Of a stretch of 64,000 nucleotides of DNA, positions 35,437-44,240 are shown one piece after another. How positions within the stretch are numbered: the first letter of the stretch is position 1; each line of letters starts with the position of its first letter. The notes under the pieces were generated by a model. It made no database searches. It saw nothing but the letters and a program-made list of their open reading frames with translations, and was not told where the DNA came from. The stretch covers positions 1 through 64,000 of the forward strand of contig NZ_QUZT01000005.1 in the NCBI RefSeq assembly GCF_004682045.1, read 5' to 3'. Source of the stretch: Pseudomonas nabeulensis (GTDB lineage Bacteria; Pseudomonadota; Gammaproteobacteria; Pseudomonadales; Pseudomonadaceae). The position numbers were made by a program, and so were the translations under genes.

Positions 35437-36021
35437 ATGAAACACGAACTTCCCCCGTTGCCCTACGCCAAATCGGCCCTGGCGCCTCACATGAGTGAAG
35501 AAACCTTAGATTTCCACTACGGCAAGCATCACCAGACCTATGTCAACAACCTTAATGCCTTGGTGCAGGGTACAGAGCTAGAAGGTCAAGGCCTCGAAGA
35601 CATCATTCGCCGCTCCAGTGGCGGGATTTTCAATAACGCGGCTCAGATTTGGAACCACACGTTCTTTTGGCACAGCATGAAGCCACAGGGTGGCGGCCGG
35701 CCAGAAGGAGCATTGGCACAGGCAATTGCCGAACGCTGGGGCGATCATGGCGAATTCGAGAAAGCCTTTACCAAGAGCGCTACTGGCAACTTCGGTTCTG
35801 GTTGGACGTGGCTAGTCAAGAAGCCTGATGGCAGGCTGGACATCACAAACACCAGCAATGCATTCACCCCGATCACTTCAGACGACGTGCCTTTACTGAC
35901 GCTGGACGTATGGGAGCATGCCTATTACATCGACCACCGCAATGCCAGACCCAAGTTCATAGAGACGTTCCTCAAGCACTTGGTCAACTGGGACTTCGCC
36001 TCGGCCAACTTCTGTTCATGA
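35437..36021 (+). CDS. sodB: Fe-type superoxide dismutase
   Basis: ATG 35437 follows TTGGAGG. The 194-residue protein is a Fe/Mn SOD. Metal ligands are His27 (LDFHYGKHHQTYVNNLN), His of NAAQIWNHTFFWHSM, and the Asp and His of LDVWEHAYYID. The AAQ-WNHTFFW pattern favours iron. It removes superoxide in the cytoplasm. It is divergent from a SufR-like regulator. At the end of a zinc-sparing element, an iron enzyme could cover for Cu,Zn-SOD when zinc is short (inference). No Zur box is seen before it. Confidence 0.92.
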   Translation: MKHELPPLPYAKSALAPHMSEETLDFHYGKHHQTYVNNLNALVQGTELEGQGLEDIIRRSSGGIFNNAAQIWNHTFFWHSMKPQGGGRPEGALAQAIAERWGDHGEFEKAFTKSATGNFGSGWTWLVKKPDGRLDITNTSNAFTPITSDDVPLLTLDVWEHAYYIDHRNARPKFIETFLKHLVNWDFASANFCS

Positions 36022-36394
36022 CTACCCCAATGGCGGTTAGGGTTCAGCCTACCGGATCGCCCCATAGGGAATGAAGGTGATGCCGCCCGGGTCGACGCTG
36101 GCTGTGTACGGTGTCGACCAGGCTTCTTAGCGCCTGGGCCCGGACGCAACAGCCGGCCGCCATGTCCATCTCTAACTCGGCTGAGACCTTCATCGAAGCA
36201 TTGGGCTCTCCGCCGCCCCATCTCCTCGCACTATCTACGATAGGTAACGTGGGAACCTTGCCGGGTGGGGAATTGACTCTCCAATCGGAGCCGAGAGGCC
36301 CGCACTCCCTGCATACCACTCCATCAATTGACACTCCAACCAGCGGCGTATGCTGCTCTTGGCGTACACGGTACCAAACGGGAAAATGTTCGGA
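36022..36394. other. gene-free stretch after sodB with possible minus-strand relic
   Basis: No intact gene is supported. On the minus strand a short frame ending at about 36048 reads AWSTPYTASVDPGGITFIPY, which looks like a real C-terminus. Upstream the frame is interrupted and no start is seen. The remainder shows no recognisable feature. Confidence 0.3.
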
Positions 36395-36706
36395 CTAAAC
36401 AGGCGGATCAATGCTGATTTGGCTCTGCGCTTCTAGGTTTTTCTCGGTGGCCGTCATCAGATCCGCAGCACTACATTTCAGCGCCTTGGATATCTTGAGA
36501 ATAATCGCCAAGGTGGGCATATGTTCACCTCGCTCGATCTTTCCCATGTGCGAACGTTCTATGTTCGCCAATTGAGCCAGCGTTTCCTGGGCGATGCCCT
36601 GGTAGTGCCGAGCGGCACGGACGGCTTGACCAAACGCGCGGGCGGGCTCTGCTTCGTATGTCGTTGCGCCTGTAGGGCGACCTCTTTGGATAGTACGCTT
36701 CTGCAT
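36395..36706 (-). CDS. XRE-family transcriptional regulator of the element
   Basis: ATG 36706 is preferred (MQKRTIQRGRPTGATTYEAE); an upstream start adds 7 residues. The 103-residue protein has a central Cro/C1 HTH (GIAQETLAQLANIERSHMGK, then IERGEHMPTLAIILKIS). This short regulator with an RGRPTGATT N-terminus is common near the integrase of proteobacterial integrative elements. It may control transfer or excision genes. It is transcribed toward sodB, away from the LysR-type domain gene. Confidence 0.8.
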   Translation of the reverse strand: MQKRTIQRGRPTGATTYEAEPARAFGQAVRAARHYQGIAQETLAQLANIERSHMGKIERGEHMPTLAIILKISKALKCSAADLMTATEKNLEAQSQISIDPPV

Positions 36707-37000
36707 CAGCAGAAGCCTGAAATACAAGTCCGCCTTAAACCACGTTAAATTTAACTCATCCTGCTATATTAATGCGTTGCCTGGATGACGACTTTTCCGA
36801 CGAGACGAGAACTTGTCCAGGTTTGGACCCTTGCGACAGCGAGGCCGTAGCAGAACGTACCTACCTTGAGATGGTGGCCTTTGGGCATGCCTCAAGACAC
36901 GGGCGCTTGCGCGGCGCGCCCTGACTCACCGCCAGCTGATTCATCAGTCAATCCAGCTTTTACAGAAGGCGTCAGCCTCTCTACAGACACGGAGCGCAAC

Positions 37001-37651
37001 ATGCTCGCCAACAGTGAACACCGTCCTTTGCGGATCGCCTTGTCGTTCGGGGCATTCCATGCGCGATTAGCAACGCTCCTTGCACGCCAGCGAGTTGAAG
37101 AGCCGGAAACCTCTCTTACGTTCACTGAAGTTTTCTCGACGGAGCAATGCACAGGCTTGATGGACAGTCGCTATGACTTGGGATTTAGTCTTGAGGCAGG
37201 ATCGGGACACGGCCTGAGCGTAGCGCCGCTATGGCATGACGAACTGGCAGTTGCCGTGCCTGTCCGCTCTCCGTTGTTGGCCTACCCGGCTATTCCTTTG
37301 CCTGTTCTTGCAGAATACCCTTTGGTGATGTGGCATCCTGAGGCTTGTGCCGCGATGCACCAACGTGTTGCGACCGTGCTCGCCACGGCCGCAGTCACGC
37401 CGCAGATCGAGGCTCATGCCAGAAGTTTTTCTTTCATGACAGCTTTGGTCGCGGCCGGCTACGGCATCGGATTGGCCGCTCGCTCTTGGATTGATGCCGC
37501 GCGTTCAGCCGGTGTGGTGGCCAGGCCCTTTGCCGAAGGCACTGAGAGCCTGACCACCTATTTACTTAGCTCCCGAAGCCAAGCTTCATCTGAGACGCTT
37601 CGATTTATCGAACGTGCTTTGGCTAGCCAAGGCTCATCTGCACATCACTGA
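37001..37651 (+). CDS. LysR-type substrate-binding domain protein without HTH
   Basis: ATG 37001 (GGAG 6 bases upstream) gives 216 residues; the frame is open to an ATG at 36866. The protein begins directly in a LysR effector-binding fold (RPLRIALSFGAFHARLATLL, later MTALVAAGYGIGLAARSW) with no DNA-binding domain, even in the longer version. Such headless LysR proteins occur beside the XRE gene in several integrative elements (recalled). It could bind a ligand and act on another regulator, or be a long-lived relic. Its end overlaps the convergent integrase by 7 bases. Confidence 0.7.
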   Translation: MLANSEHRPLRIALSFGAFHARLATLLARQRVEEPETSLTFTEVFSTEQCTGLMDSRYDLGFSLEAGSGHGLSVAPLWHDELAVAVPVRSPLLAYPAIPLPVLAEYPLVMWHPEACAAMHQRVATVLATAAVTPQIEAHARSFSFMTALVAAGYGIGLAARSWIDAARSAGVVARPFAEGTESLTTYLLSSRSQASSETLRFIERALASQGSSAHH

Positions 37652-39579
37652 ACTTCTTCAAACATCGGCACGCTGCTTACCAACTGCCGCACGCCTTGCC
37701 AAACATGTTCATGGACTTGGGACGAGTCAGTCGTCCTATCAATCATCGGTTCATGACGAGGCCTGATGGTTTGTAGTACCAGCCCTAGATTGGTCGGCGT
37801 GACCATGTCGATGGCCGCACGATCGTCTAAACCGGGATGGGGCTTCGTCAGCAGATGGTACAACTCCCACGAATCGGCCTCCGGGCATTGCTTCATTAGG
37901 GTTTGCGCCAGTTTTTGCTTGAGCGGCACCAGTTGCCAATCAGGAACGCGCTGCCCCCGATTGCCCAGACTGAGGGACAGTAGCTTGCCGGCCTTCAGTT
38001 CGCGATTGATCTGATCCTTGGACTTGCCTGCCAGCTTGGCAAACAAAGGAACAGGCAAGCTGCTTGAGTCTTCATAGATGGCAAGCATCGCTTCACGCTC
38101 GCGCTGAATTGCTGACACCTCGTCCTCTTGCTCTTTTGGCGCCTTCTGCAAGATTGGCACAGCAGGCAGGCGCTGGAAGGCTGCACTTTGACCAACCGAA
38201 CTGACAACAATGGGCGCGTGACCAGACGAAGATGATGCGCTCATCGAAGGCGCAAGCGCAGCTCCGGGCAATACATCGTCATCGGCCAGGGTCGGCATAC
38301 CTTCGATATGGATGTGGAGATGGGTACTGGCAGCTTCCACCTGGTTCTGTTCCAGAAGATCAAGGCGATCAGCCCAGTCCTGCATCATTTTGCGCCGAGG
38401 CTCCACGTACATGGCATGGTTGTAAGCTGCGCTGACCTGATTGGGATCGCTATGGGACAACTGCGCATCGACCCAAATTTTCAGATAGCCCACTTCGTTG
38501 AGGGCAGTGGAGATCGTTCCGCGGACGCCGTGCCCAGTCAGCACATCCTTGTATCCCATCCGGTTCAACGCATAGTTAAGAGTGTTCTCGCTGATTCGCT
38601 TTTTCAAGTCGCTGCGGTGAGCCAGCAGGTAGCGCTGAGCAGGCCGCACCTCCCTCAACAGGTGGCGGACGATTTCAATAGCCTGGACAGACAGTGGCAC
38701 GATATAGGGAGGGATGTCTTGCGGGCGCTTGCCTTTCTTGCGCATATCTAACTGCAACTGCTTGACCACCTCGGGCGGAATGATCCACAGCCCCTGATCC
38801 AAATCGAACTGATCTGGGGTCGCCAGACGCAGTTCGCCAGTCCGCACCCCCGTCAACAGCAACAGACGGATGCCAAGTTGCGTTGTTAGCGCGCCACGAT
38901 AGCCGCGCAGCTTCTGCAACAACTCAGGCAGTTCCGGCAGACGCAGGAAGGGATTGTGAACCACTGGGGGCTTGGGAACGGCCACAACATCCAGATCGGA
39001 CGCAGGATTGACCTCCATCCTTTCGACTTTCACCAGCGCATAACGGAACAATTGGTTGAACCATGTCCGTACCTTTTCTGCAGTGGTAAATGCTCGGCGC
39101 TGCTCGATCTTGGCCAACACATCCAGCAGATCGGCACGACGGACATCGTAGATGGATAGCTTGCCCAGCGTAGGCAATACATCTTTACCAAAAATGCGTT
39201 GAATCTGAGAGAGCGTGCTCTGGCGTCCCTCTTTGAGTTCCAGTTTGCGATGCTCTACCCATTGCAGGAACACTGCCTTGAAGGTGTGTTCATCTGCCAG
39301 CCGCACAGCCTGACGTTTGTGCTTGCGATCGAGTTTTGGGTTGATGCCTTTGGCCAAAAGCGCGCGAGCCTGATCACGCAGTTCTCGGGCTTCGCGCAAG
39401 CCCACCTCGGGATAGGTGCCTAGGGACATGCGTTTTTGTTTGCCCGCCCAGCAGTAGCGGAAGTGCCAAGTGCGGCCACCTTGAGCCGTGACAGCGAGAG
39501 AGAGGCCGTCAATATCGCCTAGTGTATAGGCCTTGCCAGTTGCTTTGGCCTTGCGTGCAGCCATTTCGGAGAGTGCCAT
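37645..39579 (-). CDS. int: tyrosine recombinase of ICEclc/PAGI-2 type (tRNA-Gly integrase)
   Basis: ATG 39579 follows AGGAG. The 644-residue integrase has an arm-binding DUF4102-type N-terminus (DGLSLAVTAQGGRTWHFRY), a core-binding domain, and a catalytic domain with R246 (LTGVRTGEL), H350 and R353 (GHGVRGT), H376 (QLSHSDPN) and nucleophile Y391 (NHAMYVEPRR). About 240 further residues follow, as in ICEclc-like integrases of about 650 residues. It is read away from the tRNA-Gly 3' end 226 bases distant, the normal arrangement. It should integrate and excise the element at the 18-base tRNA end. Confidence 0.92.
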   Translation of the reverse strand: MALSEMAARKAKATGKAYTLGDIDGLSLAVTAQGGRTWHFRYCWAGKQKRMSLGTYPEVGLREARELRDQARALLAKGINPKLDRKHKRQAVRLADEHTFKAVFLQWVEHRKLELKEGRQSTLSQIQRIFGKDVLPTLGKLSIYDVRRADLLDVLAKIEQRRAFTTAEKVRTWFNQLFRYALVKVERMEVNPASDLDVVAVPKPPVVHNPFLRLPELPELLQKLRGYRGALTTQLGIRLLLLTGVRTGELRLATPDQFDLDQGLWIIPPEVVKQLQLDMRKKGKRPQDIPPYIVPLSVQAIEIVRHLLREVRPAQRYLLAHRSDLKKRISENTLNYALNRMGYKDVLTGHGVRGTISTALNEVGYLKIWVDAQLSHSDPNQVSAAYNHAMYVEPRRKMMQDWADRLDLLEQNQVEAASTHLHIHIEGMPTLADDDVLPGAALAPSMSASSSSGHAPIVVSSVGQSAAFQRLPAVPILQKAPKEQEDEVSAIQREREAMLAIYEDSSSLPVPLFAKLAGKSKDQINRELKAGKLLSLSLGNRGQRVPDWQLVPLKQKLAQTLMKQCPEADSWELYHLLTKPHPGLDDRAAIDMVTPTNLGLVLQTIRPRHEPMIDRTTDSSQVHEHVWQGVRQLVSSVPMFEEVQ

Positions 39580-39587
39580 GGGTAGCT

Positions 39588-39606
39588 CCTAACTTGCAGA
39601 GTTAGG
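39588..39606. promoter_or_regulatory. inverted repeat over the integrase ribosome-binding site
   Basis: CCTAACT and AGTTAGG flank TGCAG. On the minus strand, the integrase strand, the repeat ends within the AGGAG of the integrase. It could be an operator or an RNA hairpin that limits integrase translation. The assignment rests only on position and symmetry. Confidence 0.45.
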
Positions 39607-39736
39607 GCCAATCCTGGACTTGTTCACCGCTCGCACCCAGCAACAATGCGGAACCACTCACACCCGTATTTATGGACTAAATTATGGACTAAAAAGTCGT
39701 GGATACGAGTGGATTTCAGTGGACGTCACTGGAATG

Positions 39737-39757
39737 AAAAAAGGGCCTTTCGGCCCT
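39737..39757 (-). terminator. Rho-independent terminator between tRNA-Gly and the integrase
   Basis: Read on the minus strand, AGGGCC and GGCCCT form a stem with a 4-base loop followed by TTTTTT. It would end the tRNA-Glu/tRNA-Gly transcript before the integrase. It lies on the element side of the attachment site, so it was brought in by, or belongs to, the element end. Confidence 0.8.
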
Positions 39758-39804
39758 GTTTTCAACGACTTACAGACGTCAGTGGATGTCTGCAGATCTT
39801 AAAA

Positions 39805-39880
<76 letters not shown>

Positions 39881-39883
39881 ATA

Positions 39884-39959
39884 TGGCGTCCCCTAGGGGA
39901 CTCGAACCCCTGTTACCGCCGTGAAAGGGCGGTGTCCTAGGCCACTAGACGAAGGGGAC
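39884..39959 (-). tRNA. tRNA-Glu (TTC)
   Basis: A 76-base cloverleaf: acceptor GTCCCCT pairs with AGGGGAC, the anticodon loop CTTTCAC gives TTC, the T-arm is GTTCGAG, and CCA is encoded. It is first in a two-tRNA unit with tRNA-Gly. Confidence 0.97.
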
Positions 39960-40021
39960 ACACGTACAACATTCACTACCTAACGCGTTTCGCGATGTGC
40001 TTTACGCGTTAAGTGGCGCGC

Positions 40022-40050
40022 ATTCTATGGATGGATTGAAAGGTCGTCAA
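40022..40050 (-). promoter_or_regulatory. sigma-70 promoter of the tRNA-Glu/Gly unit
   Basis: On the minus strand TTGACG (40050-40045), a 17-base spacer and TAGAAT (40027-40022) form a near-consensus promoter, followed by the G+C-rich discriminator GCGCGCC typical of stable-RNA promoters. Transcription would start about 50 bases before tRNA-Glu. The rest of 39960-40317 holds a leader with a small inverted repeat (TAACGCG and CGCGTTA). No gene is seen there. Confidence 0.85.
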
Positions 40051-40317
40051 CCCCCAAGGATAAATTTATTAAAATCAATGACTTCGCCCTGCTTTCCAGG
40101 GCTGTGCAGGGATTCTGCCTGTCTGAGCCTTGGCGCCTATATTCTGACGCACGACAAGACGCTATAGTTCGTTCCAACAGATGATGGCAATGTGCATCCA
40201 CCCATGGAACCTTTGCTTATATAGAAGCCTCTACCTGGACAACTGGTCGATCCGCGCTATCCGCCGGATGGCCCAGTCACTACACTCCACAGCAAACCCT
40301 ATAAAGAGGTCACACCG

Positions 40318-41088
40318 GTGACACCACTCATGATCACCCTGCTGGTAATAGCCGGGATCGTAATACTGATCGCCATTGGCTACATGAACCATGTGGTGGA
40401 AAACAACAAACTGGAAAAGAAGCGCACCGAGATCGAACTTAACGATCGCCTGCGCCGCTGCGGTGAAATCACCGAAACGTTCCCAGGCCAGTTGATGACC
40501 CCGGCGCTCAAACTGTTGTTGACCCGCCTGGAGCTCAACGTCAACCAGCGTCTGCTCCACCTCAACAAGAGCAGCGCACCGCTCAAGACGCGTATCACCG
40601 AGTTGAATGCATTAATCGCCCAGGGCGAGTCAATCCCGGTGAACAACCCGCCGGCGCCGATCCAGACCGAAGCCAAGGCCAAGGATGTGCGCTTCCTGCT
40701 TGAGGCGCTGCACGGCCAGGTCACCCGCGCGGCCCAGGATGGCTTCCTGCCGACCAATGAGGCCAAGCACTGGATCAAGGAAATCCGTCACATTCTGGTG
40801 TTGCTGCACATCGAGTTCTTCAACAACCTCGGCCAGCATGCCTTGCAACAAGGCCAACCGGGTCAGGCGCGCCTGGCCTTCGAACGTGGCGTGCAATACC
40901 TGCGCAAACAACCGGAGCCGGTGATCTACAGCGCGCAGTTGCAACACTTGGAAGCGCAACTGGCCCGCGCCAACTCTACTGTGCTGACCAACAGCAAGCC
41001 CGCCGAAGACGAAGTCAACGAATTGACCGAAGGCCTCAAAGTCGTCGACGCCGATGCCGAGTGGAAAAAGAAAGTCATCTACGACTAA
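40318..41088 (+). CDS. conserved hypothetical membrane-anchored protein
   Basis: The start is GTG 40318 with AGAGGT 7 bases before it. The 256-residue protein has one N-terminal membrane helix (MITLLVIAGIVILIAIGYMN) and then a long helical cytoplasmic part. Helix repeats near 150-220 (ILVLLHIEFFNNLGQHALQQ, QARLAFERGVQYLRKQPEPV) look like a TPR-type unit. It appears to be a Pseudomonas core protein. Function unknown. It is the first backbone gene beside the tRNA unit. Confidence 0.7.
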   Translation: MTPLMITLLVIAGIVILIAIGYMNHVVENNKLEKKRTEIELNDRLRRCGEITETFPGQLMTPALKLLLTRLELNVNQRLLHLNKSSAPLKTRITELNALIAQGESIPVNNPPAPIQTEAKAKDVRFLLEALHGQVTRAAQDGFLPTNEAKHWIKEIRHILVLLHIEFFNNLGQHALQQGQPGQARLAFERGVQYLRKQPEPVIYSAQLQHLEAQLARANSTVLTNSKPAEDEVNELTEGLKVVDADAEWKKKVIYD

Positions 41089-41092
41089 GACC

Positions 41093-41229
41093 TTGTAGTG
41101 AGCGGGCTTGCCCCGCGCTGGGGGGCGCAGCCGCCCTAAACCCAGGCGCCGCGGTGTGTCAGATAGACCGAGCGGTATGGTTTTAGGGCGGCTTCGCCCC
41201 CCAGCGCGGGGCAAGCCCGCTCACTACAA
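41093..41229. repeat. REP-type inverted pair (REPIN)
   Basis: A unit beginning TTGTAGTGAGCGGGCTTGCC and running to about 41140 is repeated in inverse orientation at 41181-41229, with about 40 bases between. This is the common palindromic repeat class of fluorescens-group pseudomonads. It lies after the hypothetical gene and could act as a terminator or mRNA stabiliser. Confidence 0.85.
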
Positions 41230-41329
41230 CAATCCCGCCCCATCGGCACATGCCATCACTTTGCATCTATCCCCCCGCCCTCTTCTAGCGTAAAAAATGC
41301 CCCTCACTCCGTGAAGTCAGAGGCCTGCT

Positions 41330-42142
41330 ATGCCTGTCGCCGTCATTGATGGACAACCGCTGCACTACATCGACCAGGGCACCGGCCCGGTCGTCCTGCT
41401 GGGGTCAAGTTACCTGTGGGGCCACGACATGTGGGCACCGCAGATCGAAGCCCTGTCGCACCAATACCGGGTGATCGTTCCCGAGTTGTGGGGCCATGGT
41501 GAATCGGGCCCCCTGCCTGCGCCAACCCGTTCCCTCGATGACCTGGCACGCCAGGCCCTGGCCCTGCTGGATCACCTGGATATCGAGCAGGCCAATCTGG
41601 TGGGCCTTTCGGTCGGCGGCATGTGGGGCGCACGCCTGGCGTTGCTGGCGCCGCAACGCATCAACAGCCTGGTGCTGATGGACACCTACCTCGGTGCCGA
41701 GCCCGAGGCTACCCGCCAGTATTACTTCTCGCTGTTCAAGATGATCGAGGACGCCGGCGCCATCCCCGAGCCGCTGCTGGATGTGATCGCACCGATTTTC
41801 TTCCGCCCGGGCATCGACCGCGAATCTGCGCTGTACCAGGACTTTCGCGCGTCGCTACAGGCGTATTCCCGTGAGCGCCTGCTGGACAGCATCGTGCCCC
41901 TGGGCCGGTTGATCTTTAGCCGTGAAGACATTCTGGAACAGCTGCCACGCCTGGACGCCGACACCACCCAAGTGATGTGCGGCGAGCATGACAAACCCCG
42001 GCCACCCGCCGAAGCCGAGGAAATGGCCAAACTGATCGGCTGCAGCCTGATCCTGATCCCGGAAGCAGGCCATATCAGCGCGCGGGAAAACCCGGATTTC
42101 GTCAACGAAGCGCTGTTGACCTTCCTCGTCAACAACGCCTGA
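41330..42142 (+). CDS. alpha/beta-fold hydrolase
   Basis: A 270-residue hydrolase of the haloperoxidase/esterase type. It has an oxyanion region LGSSYLWGHDMWAPQIEAL, a nucleophile elbow near GLSVGGMWGARLALLAP (Ser), a likely acid Asp, and His in PEAGHISARENPD. The sequence is complete. Substrate unknown. It is convergent with the chemoreceptor gene, sharing a bidirectional terminator. Confidence 0.8.
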   Translation: MPVAVIDGQPLHYIDQGTGPVVLLGSSYLWGHDMWAPQIEALSHQYRVIVPELWGHGESGPLPAPTRSLDDLARQALALLDHLDIEQANLVGLSVGGMWGARLALLAPQRINSLVLMDTYLGAEPEATRQYYFSLFKMIEDAGAIPEPLLDVIAPIFFRPGIDRESALYQDFRASLQAYSRERLLDSIVPLGRLIFSREDILEQLPRLDADTTQVMCGEHDKPRPPAEAEEMAKLIGCSLILIPEAGHISARENPDFVNEALLTFLVNNA

Positions 42143-42149
42143 CCGCCCT

Positions 42150-42184
42150 CGCCTTTGATCGCCGCTCTATGGCGATCAGAGGCG
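42150..42184. terminator. bidirectional terminator between hydrolase and chemoreceptor genes
   Basis: CGCCTTTGATCGCC pairs with GGCGATCAGAGGCG at 13 of 14 positions with a 7-base loop. It begins 7 bases after the hydrolase stop and overlaps the stop codon of the convergent chemoreceptor gene. Confidence 0.65.
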
Positions 42185-44143
42185 AAAGTGCCCCACCATG
42201 CCTTTCAATTCGGTGCCCAGTTGCGCCAACTGGATACTCGACGCGGCATTGCCCTGCATGCTCAACGCCGACTGGTCGGCGCTGGCACGAATGCTGGTCA
42301 CGCTGCGATTGATCTCTTCGGCCACCGAACTTTGCTGCTCGGCGGCGGCGGCAATCTGCTGGTTCATCTGCTGGATCAACGACACGGCTACCGCGATGCT
42401 GCCCAAGGCGCTTTCAGTCTCCAGCACATCGCTCACGGCCAGCTTCACCAACTCACCACTCTCCTGAATCTGCTGCACCGAGGACTGCGCCGCGCTGCGC
42501 AGGGTGCTGACCAACCGCTCGATTTCTTCGGTGGACTGCTGAGTACGCTTGGCCAGTGCCCGCACTTCATCGGCCACCACCGCAAAGCCGCGGCCCTGCT
42601 CGCCGGCACGGGCCGCTTCGATGGCGGCGTTGAGCGCCAGTAAATTGGTCTGTTCGGCCACGCTCTTGATCACGCTCAACACCGTGCCGATATTCTGGAT
42701 TTCCGCACTCAGGCTCTCGATGCTGGCACTGGCGCTGGTACTGGAGGTGGCCAGCAATTCAATGCGTTGCAAACTCTGGCGCACCACGTGTTGGCCGCTG
42801 TCGACCTTGTCGTCCGCCGTCTGCGCCGCCTGCGCGGCTTCTTCGGCATTTCGCGCCACGTCGTGCACGGTGGCGGTCATCTGGTTCATCGCCGTGGCAA
42901 CCTGCTCGGTTTCTTCCTTCTGGCTGCTGACCTCGACATTGGTCTGCTCGGTGACGCTGGACAGCGAGTGCGCCGAACTGGCCAGTTGCTCGATACCCGC
43001 TTGCAGGCCACTGACCATATGGCTCAAGCCATTGCCCATTTGCTGCATGGCCTGCATCAACTGGCCGATCTCGTCGCGGCGGCTGACGTCCATGCGCCCA
43101 CTCAAATCACCCGCCGCAATCTGCTGGGCGACGGCAATCACGCTGCGCAGCGGCGCGACGATCAATCGCGTGATCACCCAGGCCGCGACCAACCCCACCA
43201 ACAGCGCCAGCGCCGACGAGCCGATGATCAACACGGTGCTTTTATTCAACTGAGCCTGCATCGACTGGTCTTCGGCGTCGTAGGCCTGGTTGACCCGACT
43301 GACCACCTGGGCCGCCCGATCATTCAGTTGTTTGTAAACCACCTTTTCCTGAGCCAGCAGGCCGGTGTACTCGCCGAGTTTCTCGCTGAACGCCGCGATA
43401 TGCCCGGACACTTCATTGAGTACCGTCTGATAACCTGGGTCCTTGACCGAGGTTTTCAGTTGCTCGACCTGAGCCAAGGCCTGCTCGGCCTGTTCGATCT
43501 TGCCTTGCTCGGCGTCGTCCTCGCTCACCTTGCGGCTCTGGTCCAACCGCAGCCGCGCTTCGTTCATCGCTTGCAGCATCAAGCGCGACACCTGGCTGAC
43601 TTGCCCGGCCTGCTCGATAAATTCGGCGCCCTCCTTGCCTTGGCTTTCCTTGAGGCCATAAGCGCCGTCGTCCGCCAGCCCGGCCTGCAACACGTCAAGG
43701 TTATTGGCCACGCTGGACACCGACCAACTGGCCATTTCCAGCGCCAGGTCCTTGGTCTGGGTCAGTTCGACAAACTCATCAAACGCCTTGCGATACGCCG
43801 CCAACGCCTGCTCGACGTCGGTCATCACCGGGACATTCGCGGCGGATTGGGATTTGAGGCTGGCTGCGAGGGCCGCCAAGGCATCAACACTTTCATGCAG
43901 CGCGTCGACAGCCTTGGGGTCGGCATGCAGCGCGTAGTCCTGCTCAATCAAACGAACCTTGAGCAAGCCGCTGTTGAGCGAAGACATGGCATTCAAGCCT
44001 TCAAAACGCTGACCCACCGATTGCAGGGACCCCACACCGATGACGGCCACCAGGGCCGTCAGCAGCAACACCAAGGCAAAGCCCGAGCCCAGTTTTTTTG
44101 CCATGCCCAGGCTGGCGAAACGTCGTTGCACGGACGAAATCAT
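42176..44143 (-). CDS. methyl-accepting chemotaxis protein with large helical (HBM-like) sensor
   Basis: ATG 44143 (GAGG upstream, [18 protein letters not shown]) is preferred over an open extension to 44236. The 655-residue receptor has a first membrane helix, a periplasmic helical domain of about 240 residues (longer than four-helix sensors, fitting the HBM type of McpS), a second helix, a HAMP domain and a signalling domain. The conserved hairpin tip reads [23 protein letters not shown] receptors of P. putida sense organic acids. The ligand here is not determined. Confidence 0.88.
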   Translation of the reverse strand: MISSVQRRFASLGMAKKLGSGFALVLLLTALVAVIGVGSLQSVGQRFEGLNAMSSLNSGLLKVRLIEQDYALHADPKAVDALHESVDALAALAASLKSQSAANVPVMTDVEQALAAYRKAFDEFVELTQTKDLALEMASWSVSSVANNLDVLQAGLADDGAYGLKESQGKEGAEFIEQAGQVSQVSRLMLQAMNEARLRLDQSRKVSEDDAEQGKIEQAEQALAQVEQLKTSVKDPGYQTVLNEVSGHIAAFSEKLGEYTGLLAQEKVVYKQLNDRAAQVVSRVNQAYDAEDQSMQAQLNKSTVLIIGSSALALLVGLVAAWVITRLIVAPLRSVIAVAQQIAAGDLSGRMDVSRRDEIGQLMQAMQQMGNGLSHMVSGLQAGIEQLASSAHSLSSVTEQTNVEVSSQKEETEQVATAMNQMTATVHDVARNAEEAAQAAQTADDKVDSGQHVVRQSLQRIELLATSSTSASASIESLSAEIQNIGTVLSVIKSVAEQTNLLALNAAIEAARAGEQGRGFAVVADEVRALAKRTQQSTEEIERLVSTLRSAAQSSVQQIQESGELVKLAVSDVLETESALGSIAVAVSLIQQMNQQIAAAAEQQSSVAEEINRSVTSIRASADQSALSMQGNAASSIQLAQLGTELKGMVGHFRL

Positions 44144-44240
44144 TGCACTTGAATCCTCTTGCACCGGGTTTCCAAGCTGCGAGATTCGCAATCCAGAGGC
44201 ACTCAACACAAGACGCTGGCGCCGGAATAATGGCAAAAAG

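Noticed and set aside
1-39804. Insertion sequences or transposase genes within the element
   Set aside because: No transposase or terminal inverted repeats with target duplications were recognised; the deletions in the trb region show no IS at their junctions.
42767-44152. A 461-codon plus-strand frame
   Set aside because: It is antisense to the chemoreceptor gene and contains no recognisable domain.
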